Below, piece by piece: positions 26,077-35,066 of a stretch of 64,000 nucleotides of DNA. The notes under the pieces were generated by a model. That model made no database searches. It saw nothing but the letters and a program-made list of their open reading frames with translations, and had not been told where the DNA came from. The DNA is from Halorientalis litorea (GTDB lineage: Archaea; Halobacteriota; Halobacteria; Halobacteriales; Haloarculaceae), in assembly GCF_023028225.1 (NCBI RefSeq), contig NZ_CP095482.1:1054001-1118000 (forward strand), written 5' to 3'. The position numbers were made by a program, and so were the translations under genes. The stretch's first letter is position 1. Every line of letters begins with the position of its first letter.

Positions 26077-26439
26077 TTACTGGGCCGTCGGGGACGTGTC
26101 GCCGGCCATCGCCTGTTTGACTTGGAGGGCGGCACTCGCGGCGAGACCGTGCGCGAGGTCCGTCCGCTCGTCGTCGCCGATGCGGAGGTCCGCGTCGTCC
26201 TCGGGCGTGTACCCGGCACTGACCACGGACCCGATGGGTGGTTGGACGGCGACGGTCGCACGTGGGCCGTTCGCGCCCCGCGCCAGTTCGAGACCGACCG
26301 CGAACTCGTCGGGAAGCAACTCACGGGTCTCGGCGGCGACGCTCGCGAGGTCACGCCGGAGGTGACGACGCTGTTCGGTCGTCAACACCGGTTCACCGTC
26401 GCCACCGTCTGCACCCGCGAACGGGGTGTTTCCGTACAT
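26077..26439 (-). CDS. DUF5811 family protein
   Basis: 120 residues opening MYGNTPFAGADGGDGEPVLT, an opening typical of this haloarchaeal family. Predicted soluble, acidic alpha/beta: LTTEQRRHLRRDLASVAAETRELLPDEF, then a strand-rich middle and a helical end. No catalytic residues recognised. A TTTTTAAG box about 28 bases upstream suggests its own leaderless promoter despite the pdaD gene 39 bases upstream. Confidence 0.78.
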   Translation of the reverse strand: MYGNTPFAGADGGDGEPVLTTEQRRHLRRDLASVAAETRELLPDEFAVGLELARGANGPRATVAVQPPIGSVVSAGYTPEDDADLRIGDDERTDLAHGLAASAALQVKQAMAGDTSPTAQ

Positions 26440-26478
26440 CTCTCTATTCGTAGGCGTGTCGGACTTAAAAAGGTCAGG

Positions 26479-26955
26479 CTACCGGCCGATGTGACGCCCC
26501 CGGCCGTACGCCGCGACGACGACGGCCGTAGCGTACGCGTCCGGGTCGGCCTCGCTCTCGACGACCACGCTCTCCTCGTCGGTGAACGTCCAGTCTCTGA
26601 GGTCCCGCCCGGCGGCCAGTCCCTGCTCGACGCGTTCGCGGACAGTCGCCTCGTCCGGGCCGTCCGCCTCGTAGAAGATGCCCCGGCCGGAGGCACTCCG
26701 TGCCCACCCAATGCCCGCCGCGCCGGACTCGCCGGGCAGTGTCGTGGCCCGCCCCTGCACCACGGTCAGCGCGTCGCCCACGTCACCCAACTCGGGTGCC
26801 GTCCCCGCCACGTCGAGGTCGGCGTCCGCCGGAATCACGGAGGAGACGGTGACCAAATTGAAGTTGTGGACGTTTGCCTCGGCGAGTGCCGCGTCGTAGG
26901 AGGCCGTGGGCGTCGGCCCCGTAGCGGTCCCCCAGACGACGCGGATGGTAGTCAT
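26479..26955 (-). CDS. pdaD: Pyruvoyl-dependent arginine decarboxylase
   Basis: Makes agmatine from arginine for polyamines and for agmatidine in tRNA-Ile. 158 residues, as expected for the proenzyme. Self-cleavage should occur at Ser38-Ser39 in NLVTVSSVIPAD, giving the pyruvoyl group; HNFNLVT before it and GIGWARS later are family landmarks. A TATA-like GGATTAAGG lies 28 bases before the ATG. The intergenic region upstream holds strong hairpins. Confidence 0.92.
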   Translation of the reverse strand: MTTIRVVWGTATGPTPTASYDAALAEANVHNFNLVTVSSVIPADADLDVAGTAPELGDVGDALTVVQGRATTLPGESGAAGIGWARSASGRGIFYEADGPDEATVRERVEQGLAAGRDLRDWTFTDEESVVVESEADPDAYATAVVVAAYGRGRHIGR

Positions 26956-27100
26956 AGTAGAAAGGAGACGATGGCTCCCTTAATCCGTTTCGAAGGGGCA
27001 GTAGCGGTGCGGGAGCGGTTGCGGCGCGGAAGCGGTCACGGTGCCGGAGCGGTGCGGTCGAAGGCCAGCGTCCGCCGAGCGCGGTGCGCGAGGCGGTTCC

Positions 27101-27197
27101 CTCGGCGCGGCCGGTGGCCGCGCCGAGACGTTTTTAACGCACATTTTTGCAAGGAGCGGTTCGCGCGGAGCGCGAACCCGACGCAGTAAAAATGTGC
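27101..27197. repeat. Stacked perfect hairpins between pdaD and pitA
   Basis: Three perfect inverted repeats: a 12-bp stem with a GGT loop (27101-27127) followed by a T-run on the plus strand; an outer 10-bp repeat gcacattttt / aaaaatgtgc (27139-27148 and 27188-27197); and inside it an 8-bp stem ggttcgcg-cggag-cgcgaacc. The outer repeat ends on the first base of the pitA stop codon. It may terminate pitA transcription, or be a small palindromic element. Bases 27000-27060 are a degenerate Gly/Arg-like run of gcggt motifs with no gene. Confidence 0.7.
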
Positions 27198-29158
27198 TAG
27201 GCGAGGAACACGTGCCGCGGGCGGTCCGCCAGCACGTCTTGGCCCCACGACACCGTGTCGGCGAAGTCGTCCGAACGGAAGAAGGCCATCGCGTCCTCGC
27301 GGGCGCGCCACTGGCTGGCGATGAACATGTCGTTCTCGTCCTCGCGGTTGACCAGCAGGGCGGTGTCGTGGTGGCCGTCCATATCGACCAGCATCTCGCC
27401 GACGGCCCCGAACCGCTCGACGAAGTCCTCGCGGTGTTCTGGCTTGACTGTGTAGAACATGCCCATCGTGCCGAACCCGGACCCATCGCCGGCGCGGCCG
27501 ACGATGCCGGGGAGGTCCGAGAGGAAGTCGCTGGCGGTGTCGGCGGCGTCTTGGGTCTCCCAGATGCTGACGACGGCCGTGCGGTCGGTGGCGTCGCCCT
27601 CCGTCGTGGCGCGGGCGGCACCGTCCTCGTACACCGCCGTCTTGACGTGGGTGTCGTAGTGGTCGAAGTTCTCCCGGAGGTCGGTCACTTCGGCGTACAC
27701 CTGCTCGGGGTCGGCCTCCGAGTAGAGGACGAGCGCGTACACGTCCTCGCCGTGGGGTTGCCCGGCGTAGATGTCGAGATCTTCGAGTTCGCCGCGGATG
27801 GCGTCGCCGTCGTCGGTGTCGGCTTCGGTCGTGCCGTCACCCTCTCCCAGCTGCCCGCGGTAGCCCTCGACGACGCCGGAGAGGTCGTTGAGGAACCCGG
27901 CGGCCGTGTCGGCCGCGCTCTCGGTCTCCCAGACGCTGGCGATGGCCGCCCGCCCCTCGTTCGCCCGGACCGTCGTCAGGACGTGGGTGTCGTAGTGCTC
28001 GAAGTTCCCGCGCAGGCCGTCCACCTCGTCGGCGAGGGCGGCGGCGTCGGCCTCCGAGTAGAAGACCAAGCCGTAGGTCCCCTCCGCGTAGTCCTGCCCG
28101 GGGAACAAGCCGAGGTTGGCGAGTTTGCTCTGGATGTCCGTGTCGTCGGCCGGGTCCACGTCACCGTCGCCGCCGGCCGGCGGCCCGCCGGCCGCGTCGT
28201 CGGCGTGGCCCGCGTCCTCACCCTCGGCAGCGTGGTGGCCGTCGGCGTCGCCGGAGTGGTGTCCCTCGGTTCCGTCGTGGGTATCCGCGTGGCCGTGGTG
28301 GGCGTCCCCGGCGTGTGCGTCGGCCGTCTCGTGGGACTGCTCGGCGTCGTCCGTCGGGACGTGTTCGCCGGCCAACAGCGCGTCGAGGTCCGCGGGCGGG
28401 AACCGACGGCCGAAGTAGAAGGGGCCGAACTCGGCGAACTTCGAACTCGACGGGTCGAAGCGCATCTCGTACAGCAGGTCCTTGATGTCGGTGGGGTCGT
28501 CGGCCCAGAGCGTGATGCCCCACTCCCAGTCGTCGAGGCCGACGCTCCCGGCTATCATCTGGTTCACTTTGCCGCCGTAGCCCCGTCCGATGTCGCCGTG
28601 GCGGGCCATGTGTTCGGCTCGCTCTTCGAACGGCAGGTCGTACCAGTTCTGTTCGGGGGTCCGACGCTTGCTCATCGGGTAGAAACAGACGTGTTCGGCG
28701 TCGGGCACGTCCGGGTGGAGCCGGTCCTGGATGTACTGCGCCAGTCCGGAGTCGTCGGCTACCTCGCCGTCGAAGTACTCGCGGGCGCGCTCCGTGTACC
28801 CGGAGGCCTCGGTCACCGAGAGGTACGAGGATGTCTGCTCGGTGAACGCCGCGAAGGCCGTCCCCTCGAACTGCCGTTCGGCGGTTTCGAGGTGTGCGAC
28901 CGACTCCCGGAGGTGGAGCACCATGATGTCGGCCTCGTGACCGACGATGGTGTAGACGGCCGTCGCGCCCCCGCCGAACTCGCCGGGGTCGTCGACGTCG
29001 TCGAGCGCGGCGTGTGACTCCAGATACGTCACGCCCTCCTCGATGGCGCGCTGACGGCGGCGTTCGGGGGCCGACCGCCACGCGTCCCAGTCCACAGTTC
29101 GGAAGTCGTGGAGGGCGTACCAGCCCTCCTCTGTCGGCGGCGGGTCACGCTTGTCCAT
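27197..29158 (-). CDS. pitA: PitA-type heme protein: chlorite-dismutase/HemQ domain fused to ABM-like domains
   Basis: 653 residues. Residues 1-255 match HemQ/ChdC coproheme decarboxylases: FYPMSKRR with Tyr160, then RHGDIGRGYGGKVNQ with His187, and EWGITLWADDPTDIK, LLYEMRFDPSSSKF, EFGPFYFG. The spacing Tyr to His (27 residues) equals the catalytic Tyr and proximal His of characterised ChdC, so heme b formation by decarboxylation is plausible. Residues 270-320 are a His/Asp-rich linker. Residues 345-435 and 455-555 are two similar copies (NFEHYDTHV / NFDHYDTHV; SVWETESAADTA / SIWETQDAADTA), and 560-653 is an ABM-like domain. PitA from Haloferax has a related fusion. Confidence 0.87.
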   Translation of the reverse strand: MDKRDPPPTEEGWYALHDFRTVDWDAWRSAPERRRQRAIEEGVTYLESHAALDDVDDPGEFGGGATAVYTIVGHEADIMVLHLRESVAHLETAERQFEGTAFAAFTEQTSSYLSVTEASGYTERAREYFDGEVADDSGLAQYIQDRLHPDVPDAEHVCFYPMSKRRTPEQNWYDLPFEERAEHMARHGDIGRGYGGKVNQMIAGSVGLDDWEWGITLWADDPTDIKDLLYEMRFDPSSSKFAEFGPFYFGRRFPPADLDALLAGEHVPTDDAEQSHETADAHAGDAHHGHADTHDGTEGHHSGDADGHHAAEGEDAGHADDAAGGPPAGGDGDVDPADDTDIQSKLANLGLFPGQDYAEGTYGLVFYSEADAAALADEVDGLRGNFEHYDTHVLTTVRANEGRAAIASVWETESAADTAAGFLNDLSGVVEGYRGQLGEGDGTTEADTDDGDAIRGELEDLDIYAGQPHGEDVYALVLYSEADPEQVYAEVTDLRENFDHYDTHVKTAVYEDGAARATTEGDATDRTAVVSIWETQDAADTASDFLSDLPGIVGRAGDGSGFGTMGMFYTVKPEHREDFVERFGAVGEMLVDMDGHHDTALLVNREDENDMFIASQWRAREDAMAFFRSDDFADTVSWGQDVLADRPRHVFLA

Positions 29159-29220
29159 ACCTGACGTTAGTAACGCTCCGTAAGGAGGTTTCCGTTCTCG
29201 TCCGAGTGAGGGTGCCCGCC

Positions 29221-31035
29221 TCAGCTAGTCAGCAGCCCCGGCCCGAACACCATCAGGAACAGGCCGGCGAGCATCACGAGCGTTATCGAGACGGTGATGG
29301 CCGTCGTCACCCGACGGCCGCCCTCGACGGGGAGGCGCGAGACGGCGGCTTCGGTGCTGGTCCGAAGGATGTGCCCCCCGTCGAGTGGGAACGCGGGGAT
29401 ACAGTTGAACAGGCCGAGTTGGAGGTTTATCCACCCGGTCCAGAAGGCGACGTTCGCCAGCATGAGGACGCCGCCGCCGAGGAACCCGAGCGGCCCCGTC
29501 GTCGTGTAGAAGTCGGCCACGCTCGGCACGAAGCCCGCGAAGTTGTAGGCGAACTGCGGTTCGAGGACGCTCAGGAACGGCATCAACAGCACGGCGAACA
29601 CCTGCTGGACGATGGAGTCGGGGCTGAGACCGCCGAGGGACCCGTCACCGCCACCGAGCAGTGCGAGGAACGACTCGGCAGGGTACACGTCGATGCCGAA
29701 GTCGTCCACGGTGACGCCGCTGAGTCCCTGCTGGAGGAAGATGCCCAGGTACGCGCCGCCGCTCCCGTCGGGGTTCTCCCCGAGTTCCACCTCGTACACC
29801 TCGCGGCGGAAGTCGTCGCCGACGTAGGCCTCGACGCGCACGGTGTCGCCGGGGGCGTAGTCCGAGAGGACCGTGCGAAGCGAGTCGGTGTCGGTCACGC
29901 GCTCACCGCCGACGCGGGTCAGGACGAGCGGCCCCTCGGTCGGCGCGCCAGCACTGTCGAGTGGCCCGTCCTCGATGAGTTGTGAGGCGTACGCGCCGAC
30001 CGGGAACGTCGCGTTGCCGTCCGTCGTCGCGAGGGTGACGACGGTGCGGTCCTCGAGCGCGGCCGCCAAGTCCTGCTGGGTGTAGACGCGAGTGTCGTTG
30101 ACCGCCAGTATCGTCGGCGGTGCCTCGCCGCTCAGGTCAACGCCCTCCTCGGGCGTGCGGCCGTCGAGAACGCCCGGGATAGCCCGCGTTATCATCAGCG
30201 ACCGGTTGACCCGTATCGGGGGTGCGTCCTGTCGCTGGACTTCGACGGTGCGGGCCCCGTTCTCCCTGAGTACGTCGTCGAGTTCGCTCTCGTTCGCCAC
30301 CGGCGTGCCGTCGACGCCCGTGATGACCGTCCCGCGTTCGATGCCGGCGGCCGCCGCGGCGGACCCCTGTGCAACGTCGCCGACGGGGACGCCGCTGACG
30401 ACGGCTATCGAACCGATAATCGGCCCGAACAGCAGGAGGAAGGCGACGAGCGTGATAGCGAAGTTGTTGGTGACCCCGGCGGCGAACATCCGGGTCTGTG
30501 AACCGCGGTTGGCCCGCTCGCGACTCTCCTCGCTCGGTTCGACGAAGGCACCGACAGGGATTATCGTGAACAGCGCGAGCCCCATGGATTCGATGTCGAT
30601 GTCTTCCACCCGGCAGAGCAAGCCGTGCCCGCCTTCGTGGACCACCAAGCCGAGCAGGAGGCCGAAGACGATTTCCGGGGCGGCGGACAGCGGGAGGAAC
30701 TCGTTGACGCCGGGAATGACGAGGACGTTCTGGGGATTCTGGACGGCCGTCGCTTCGGGTTGGCTGACGGACTGGAGTGCCGCGAACAACACCATCAGGA
30801 ACGAGCCGAACATCACGACCAGAGCGATGCCGACGCCGAAGTTCCCCCACGCGCGCCAGAACCGTTTTGGCGTGGCGAGCCAGTCGAGGAAGGCGCGGCC
30901 GCGCTTCGTGTGGACCGTGGTAATCGGTCCCTGCACCCGAATGAACTCGGGGAGAACGCCGCGCGTCCGTAGCACCATCACCACGAGGGTGTAGAGGACG
31001 ATTCCGGCGAGCACCCAAGTCAGCGTGCTAACCAT
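29221..31035 (-). CDS. Site-2 protease-family membrane metalloprotease with PDZ domains
   Basis: 604 residues from MVSTLTWVL (an ATG eight codons earlier is also open). Zinc motif HEGGH (133-137) lies in a membrane segment; FPLDGGHIL near the C-terminus supplies the third ligand Asp region. Between them are two PDZ-like stretches (AAGIERGTVITGVDG; LVLTRVGGERV). Such proteases release membrane-bound regulators or clear signal peptides; the substrate is unknown. It stands between pitA and lysS, all on the minus strand with 60-75 base gaps. Confidence 0.9.
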   Translation of the reverse strand: MVSTLTWVLAGIVLYTLVVMVLRTRGVLPEFIRVQGPITTVHTKRGRAFLDWLATPKRFWRAWGNFGVGIALVVMFGSFLMVLFAALQSVSQPEATAVQNPQNVLVIPGVNEFLPLSAAPEIVFGLLLGLVVHEGGHGLLCRVEDIDIESMGLALFTIIPVGAFVEPSEESRERANRGSQTRMFAAGVTNNFAITLVAFLLLFGPIIGSIAVVSGVPVGDVAQGSAAAAAGIERGTVITGVDGTPVANESELDDVLRENGARTVEVQRQDAPPIRVNRSLMITRAIPGVLDGRTPEEGVDLSGEAPPTILAVNDTRVYTQQDLAAALEDRTVVTLATTDGNATFPVGAYASQLIEDGPLDSAGAPTEGPLVLTRVGGERVTDTDSLRTVLSDYAPGDTVRVEAYVGDDFRREVYEVELGENPDGSGGAYLGIFLQQGLSGVTVDDFGIDVYPAESFLALLGGGDGSLGGLSPDSIVQQVFAVLLMPFLSVLEPQFAYNFAGFVPSVADFYTTTGPLGFLGGGVLMLANVAFWTGWINLQLGLFNCIPAFPLDGGHILRTSTEAAVSRLPVEGGRRVTTAITVSITLVMLAGLFLMVFGPGLLTS

Positions 31036-31111
31036 CGTGTTCACCGACGGGCCTGCCAAGCAAGAGGGTTTGGATACCGGGGACGAGGACAGTCGGACCG
31101 CACGACGGCGG

Positions 31112-32815
31112 TTACCCCTCGCGTCGAAGTCGTTCGAGGACGAACTGCTCGTCCAGTGCCGCGAGGAATGGCCCGAGCCGTGGCCCGTTGTCCGTGTCGA
31201 GGAACAACCGGTACCCGACGGCGAAGAAGTCGCTTACCTCGATATCGTGACGTTTCGCAGCCTCGTAAATCTCGCCCTGAATCTCCTCGCCGTCCTCGGT
31301 CTCTGCCACGAAGTCGGCGAGTTCGTCCAGCGCGGCCGCCGTGTCCGCGTCGACGGACACCGCCGGCAGTTCCTCGGCGAGTCGGTAGTTGTACTCGTTG
31401 TCGGTCGTCTCAGCCCACGTACGGGCCTTCTCGACGCGGGCCAGTGCCCGGTTGACGACTTCGGGCGGCGTCTCCTCGGGGATGTGTCCCTCGCGACGGG
31501 CCATCGTCTCCCGGAGCGCGTGGTCGTCGGTCATCCCGAGCACCGCCGCGAAGGTGTACGGAATCCGGACGGGTTGGCTGTCGGGTACGTCCCCCATCAC
31601 CATCGGATAGGCGCGCTCGGCCAGTTCCACCTCTTGTTCGTCGCGCGGTTCGACGGCCCCGAAGTAGACCCGCTCCAGCCGGTCGAAGTCGTCGACCAAC
31701 TGGTCGAGCGTCGCGGTACTGAAGTCGCGCTGTTTCCGCGGGTCCTTCACGAAGAAGTAGCGGAGGACTTCCGGTTCGAGCAGTTCGAGTACCTCCGCGA
31801 CGGTGACGACGTTGCCCGAAGAGGACGACAGTGCCTCGCCATCGAGGGTGAACCACTCGTAGACCATCGGCACCGGCGGGTCGATGTCGAGCAGGTTGCG
31901 GGCGATGTCCTCCCCGCTGGGCCAGGACCCCTCGGCGTGGTCTTTCCCGAACGGCTCGAAGTCCACGCCGAGCAGGCCCCACTGGGCGGGCCACTCGAAC
32001 CGCCACGGGAGTTTTCCCTCACGGAACGTCGCGGTCCCCTCGTGCCCACAGCCCTCGATGGTCCGGTTACCGGCCTCGACGTCCTCACAGACGTACTCGA
32101 CCGTCTCTGCGTCGAGGTCGGCATCGAGCACGCGACCCGTGAGCCGTCCACACTCGGCACAGAGGGGCGTGAACGGGACGTAGTCCTCGCCCACACTCGC
32201 CTGATACTCCGCGAGGAGGTCACGCGCCTCGTCGGTATGTTCGAGGAGGTACGAGGTGATACCGTCGAAGGCACCAGCTTCGTAGTTCTCGGTGTTCGAG
32301 ACGAACTCGATGGGTACGTCGAGCAGGTCCGCGCTCTCCCGGAGGAGGATCGTGAAGTGTTCGCCGTAGGAGCCACAGCACCCGAACGGGTCGGGGATGT
32401 CGGTGTAGGGCTTCCCGAGGTTCTGCCCGACGGCACCGGAGTCGACGGCGTCGTCGCCGAAGTCCACGACGTTCCAGTCGAGGTCCGCGAGCGTCCGGGG
32501 AATCTTGCGGAGGGGGTCACGGTCGTCGGTGGTGAACACCTGCCGGACCTCGTGACCGCGTTCTCTGAGTGCCTCCGCGACGAAGTAGTTGCGCAGTATC
32601 TCGTTGAAGTGGCCGATGTGGGGGACACCAGAGGGCGAGACGCCCCCCTTGATGACTATCGGGTCGTCGGAGCCCGCGGTGTCGTCGGCCGCAGTCGAGT
32701 CGCGGGCCGCCTCGACGGCGTCCGCGACGGCGTCGGCCCAGAAGGCCCGCTCGGTGGAACTCCCTACCTCGTAGGGGTCGTACAGGTCGGCGTCGGCTGT
32801 GTCGTCCTCAGTCAT
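31112..32815 (-). CDS. lysS: Lysyl-tRNA synthetase, class I
   Basis: Charges tRNA-Lys; class I form found in most archaea. 567 residues from MTEDDTADADLY, with PHIGH (65-69) as the HIGH motif and LSSSSGNVV in the KMSKS place. A zinc-like Cys cluster follows (CAECG, then further Cys). The start overlaps the last eight bases of pyrH; an upstream start would run deeper into pyrH and is rejected. Translationally coupled with pyrH. Confidence 0.95.
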   Translation of the reverse strand: MTEDDTADADLYDPYEVGSSTERAFWADAVADAVEAARDSTAADDTAGSDDPIVIKGGVSPSGVPHIGHFNEILRNYFVAEALRERGHEVRQVFTTDDRDPLRKIPRTLADLDWNVVDFGDDAVDSGAVGQNLGKPYTDIPDPFGCCGSYGEHFTILLRESADLLDVPIEFVSNTENYEAGAFDGITSYLLEHTDEARDLLAEYQASVGEDYVPFTPLCAECGRLTGRVLDADLDAETVEYVCEDVEAGNRTIEGCGHEGTATFREGKLPWRFEWPAQWGLLGVDFEPFGKDHAEGSWPSGEDIARNLLDIDPPVPMVYEWFTLDGEALSSSSGNVVTVAEVLELLEPEVLRYFFVKDPRKQRDFSTATLDQLVDDFDRLERVYFGAVEPRDEQEVELAERAYPMVMGDVPDSQPVRIPYTFAAVLGMTDDHALRETMARREGHIPEETPPEVVNRALARVEKARTWAETTDNEYNYRLAEELPAVSVDADTAAALDELADFVAETEDGEEIQGEIYEAAKRHDIEVSDFFAVGYRLFLDTDNGPRLGPFLAALDEQFVLERLRREG

Positions 32816-33500
32816 CGTCCCGCGGTCTGACCTCTGTGCCCTCGTGTTCGCCGGTCCGAACGGCCGCATCGACGTTCGCCGGGTCGGCCCCGTCGAGGAC
32901 GACGGCGTGCAGTCCGGCCCGTTCGATGACCTTCGCCGCGAGCAGGTCCACGGGGGCGTTGCTCCCGGCGGCCATCTCGATTTCGGCGATGATGCTCACC
33001 AGTTCCTCGGGGTTGAGGTGGTCGTGTTTCGTCGCGCCGGGGTTCGTTTCGGGGTCGGCACTGAACACCCCGGGGACGCTCGTCGCGTAGACGAGGAGGT
33101 CGGCGTTGACGTACTCTGCGAGCGCGGCACTCACGGCGTCGGTGGTCTGTGCGGCGGCGACGCCGCCCATCACCGGCACGTCGCCGCGGTGGAAGGCGGC
33201 CCCGGCGTCCTCGTAGGTCTCCGGGGGCGTCGGTGCGGCCCGGTCGCCCAGCGCGGCGATGAGCAGGCGGGCGTTCAGGCGCGTCACGCCGATGCCCAAC
33301 TGGTCGAGTTGCATCTCGTTGGCCCCGAGTTCGCGGGCCGCCCCGATGTAGTCGCGGGCGACGGTACCCCCGCCGACGACGACGCCGACGCGGTGGCCGG
33401 CGTCGACCAGTCCCTCGATGACATCGGCGTAGGCGCGAACCTGGTCGGGTTCGAGGTCCGGTGCGAGTACGCTCCCCCCGACGGAGACGACGACTTTCAT
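32808..33500 (-). CDS. pyrH: UMP kinase, archaeal type
   Basis: Phosphorylates UMP to UDP; amino-acid kinase fold, 230 residues. MKVVVSVGGSVLAPD (phosphate loop), VVVGGGTVARDYI, and the nucleotide-binding DLLVYATSVPGVFSADP and APVDLLAAKVIERAG match archaeal PyrH. TTCTTAAG about 28 bases before the ATG is a good TATA box. It is the first gene of a pair with lysS and divergent from the MobB-MoaE gene. Confidence 0.95.
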   Translation of the reverse strand: MKVVVSVGGSVLAPDLEPDQVRAYADVIEGLVDAGHRVGVVVGGGTVARDYIGAARELGANEMQLDQLGIGVTRLNARLLIAALGDRAAPTPPETYEDAGAAFHRGDVPVMGGVAAAQTTDAVSAALAEYVNADLLVYATSVPGVFSADPETNPGATKHDHLNPEELVSIIAEIEMAAGSNAPVDLLAAKVIERAGLHAVVLDGADPANVDAAVRTGEHEGTEVRPRDDD

Positions 33501-33588
33501 TGCCTCGGGGTTGCCGCGATGCGGTCTTAAGAATTGTCACACGCGGACCGGAGCAAGGCTAATGCGGGTCGGGCCACTCCCTGCGGGC

Positions 33589-34419
33589 ATGAGAGTACTC
33601 GGCGTCGTCGGCCCCTCCGACAGCGGGAAGACGACACTCGTCGAGCGGTTGGCGACGCGACTCGACGAGCGTGGACGGGTAGCCACAGTCAAACACCTCA
33701 CGCACGCGCCCGAAGTCGACACCGAGGGGAAAGACACCGCACGCCACCGGAACGCCGGCGCGGCGGCCACCTACGGTCTCACCGACGAGGAGGGATGGTT
33801 CGCCACCGGCGAGGACCGAACCCTGGACGACACGCTCGACTCCCTCGCGCCGGCGTACGACTACGCCCTCGTCGAGGGGTTCAGCGAGGCCGCCATCCCG
33901 CAGGTCGTCCTCGGTGACCGGGACCACGCGGGGACGGCACTCGCGGCCGCACCGGCGGCGGACGCGGTGGACGTGGACGGCGTCCTCGACGCACTCGCCG
34001 CCACGGAACCGTACGAGACGCTCGAATCGCTGGTCCAGCGGGTCAAACGGTCGCCCGACGCCGAGCGGTCGGGGGCCATCGCAACTTTCACCGGGCGGGT
34101 GCGCGCACGGGACGCACCCGACGACGAACCGACGGAGTACCTCGAGTTCGAGAAGTACGAGGGGGTCGCCGCGGACCGGATGGCGTCCATCGTCGCCGAC
34201 CTCGAAGCGCGCGAGGGCGTGTTCGAGGTGTTGCTCCACCACCGGACGGGCGTAGTCGAGTACGGCGAAGACATCGTGTTCGTGGTCGTGTTGGCGGGCC
34301 ACCGCGGCGAGGCGTTCCGAACTGTCGAGGACGGGATCGACCGCCTGAAAGACGAGGTGCCGCTGTTCAAGCGGGAGGTCACGGTAGACGAAGAGTTCTG
34401 GGTCCACCAGCGCGAGTGA
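33589..34419 (+). CDS. MobB-MoaE fusion (molybdenum cofactor synthesis)
   Basis: 276 residues from MRVLGVVGPSDSGKTTL. Residues 1-135 are a MobB-type GTP-binding domain with the P-loop GPSDSGKTT (8-16), used in dinucleotide attachment to molybdopterin. Residues 145-276 are the MoaE large subunit of molybdopterin synthase: GAIATFTGRVR, LEFEKYEGVAADRMASI, HRTGVVEYGEDIV, AGHRGEAF and PLFKREVTVDEEFWVHQ with the catalytic Lys region. One chain thus joins two separate steps of the pathway. No MoaD or MoeA is nearby. Upstream in-frame starts are rejected for lack of similarity. Confidence 0.92.
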   Translation: MRVLGVVGPSDSGKTTLVERLATRLDERGRVATVKHLTHAPEVDTEGKDTARHRNAGAAATYGLTDEEGWFATGEDRTLDDTLDSLAPAYDYALVEGFSEAAIPQVVLGDRDHAGTALAAAPAADAVDVDGVLDALAATEPYETLESLVQRVKRSPDAERSGAIATFTGRVRARDAPDDEPTEYLEFEKYEGVAADRMASIVADLEAREGVFEVLLHHRTGVVEYGEDIVFVVVLAGHRGEAFRTVEDGIDRLKDEVPLFKREVTVDEEFWVHQRE

Positions 34420-34444
34420 GCGCGCGCCGGGAACGTTGCGGTCA

Positions 34445-34460
34445 CTTTTGCTCTTTCTTT
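34445..34460 (+). terminator. Pyrimidine-rich terminator after MobB-MoaE
   Basis: A T-rich run (ttttgctctttcttt) 25 bases after the stop codon, the usual archaeal termination signal. Confidence 0.45.
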
Positions 34461-34649
34461 GCAAACCGGGCGCGTGGCCCCACCCGGACTGAGAGAGTGA
34501 GGATAAGATGCCCGATAAATCCTCAGAAGCGTTTATAAAATGTCTAAGCTCCTCTCGACAGTTCGTAAAAGGTGTATTTTTCGCCGATTCACCCGTGGAA
34601 TGGGTCGAAGTGACGCTAAACGCACCGAATCGACCCGAAGGTTCGCCCC

Positions 34650-34656
34650 TTTATAT
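34650..34656 (+). promoter_or_regulatory. TATA box for the small winged-helix-like gene
   Basis: TTTATAT about 40 bases before the ATG at 34694. A second TATA-like GTTTATAAAA lies at 34531-34540, which would give a leader near 130 bases; the gap 34461-34693 is AT-rich and holds no other feature. Confidence 0.55.
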
Positions 34657-34693
34657 GAGACCACAGTGGGTAGGGCGAATCGAGGTGTCAGTC

Positions 34694-34933
34694 ATGAGCG
34701 CAACCACGAAGCCCTCCGCCGACAGTAAGGAAGAACGGCTCAAGTCGTACCTGAAGCAAAAGGCCTCCGACGGCGAGGTGTACTTCAAGAGCAAGTTCAT
34801 CGCCGACGAGGTCGGTCTCTCCCCCAAGGAAATCGGCGCGCTGATGGTCAAGTTGAAAGACTCGGCCACCGAACTCGAAGTCGAGAAGTGGTCGTACACG
34901 AGCGCGACGACGTGGCGCATCGAGCCGGCCTGA
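34694..34933 (+). CDS. Small winged-helix-like protein (DUF7123-type)
   Basis: 79 residues, MSATTKPSADSKEERLKSYL then KQKASDGEVYFKSKFIADEV and GLSPKEIGALMVKL. Highly charged, with an HTH-like core (SKFIADEVGLSPKEIGALMVKL) and a C-terminal wing-like strand (EKWSYTSATTWRIEPA). It is a haloarchaea-restricted family, believed to be DUF7123; DNA binding is inferred from the fold only. The frame is open upstream, but the chosen ATG is where conserved sequence starts. Confidence 0.8.
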   Translation: MSATTKPSADSKEERLKSYLKQKASDGEVYFKSKFIADEVGLSPKEIGALMVKLKDSATELEVEKWSYTSATTWRIEPA

Positions 34934-35066
34934 CGCCAGTGACCGCCCGCCCCCGTCGAGACCGCTCATTCTAGCAGTTCCCACGGCCGTCAGTACCCGT
35001 CACAGTCACACCGCGTCGTCGCTCGATCGCGCCTCTACCAACTGTAGTCACGTCGCTGGCCCGCTC

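Noticed and set aside
33534-33917. Frame overlapping the MobB part in another register
   Set aside because: Arg/His-rich shadow of a GC-rich gene.
34934-35066. tRNA or small RNA in the gap before thiL
   Set aside because: No cloverleaf, no T-loop consensus and no T-rich end were seen.
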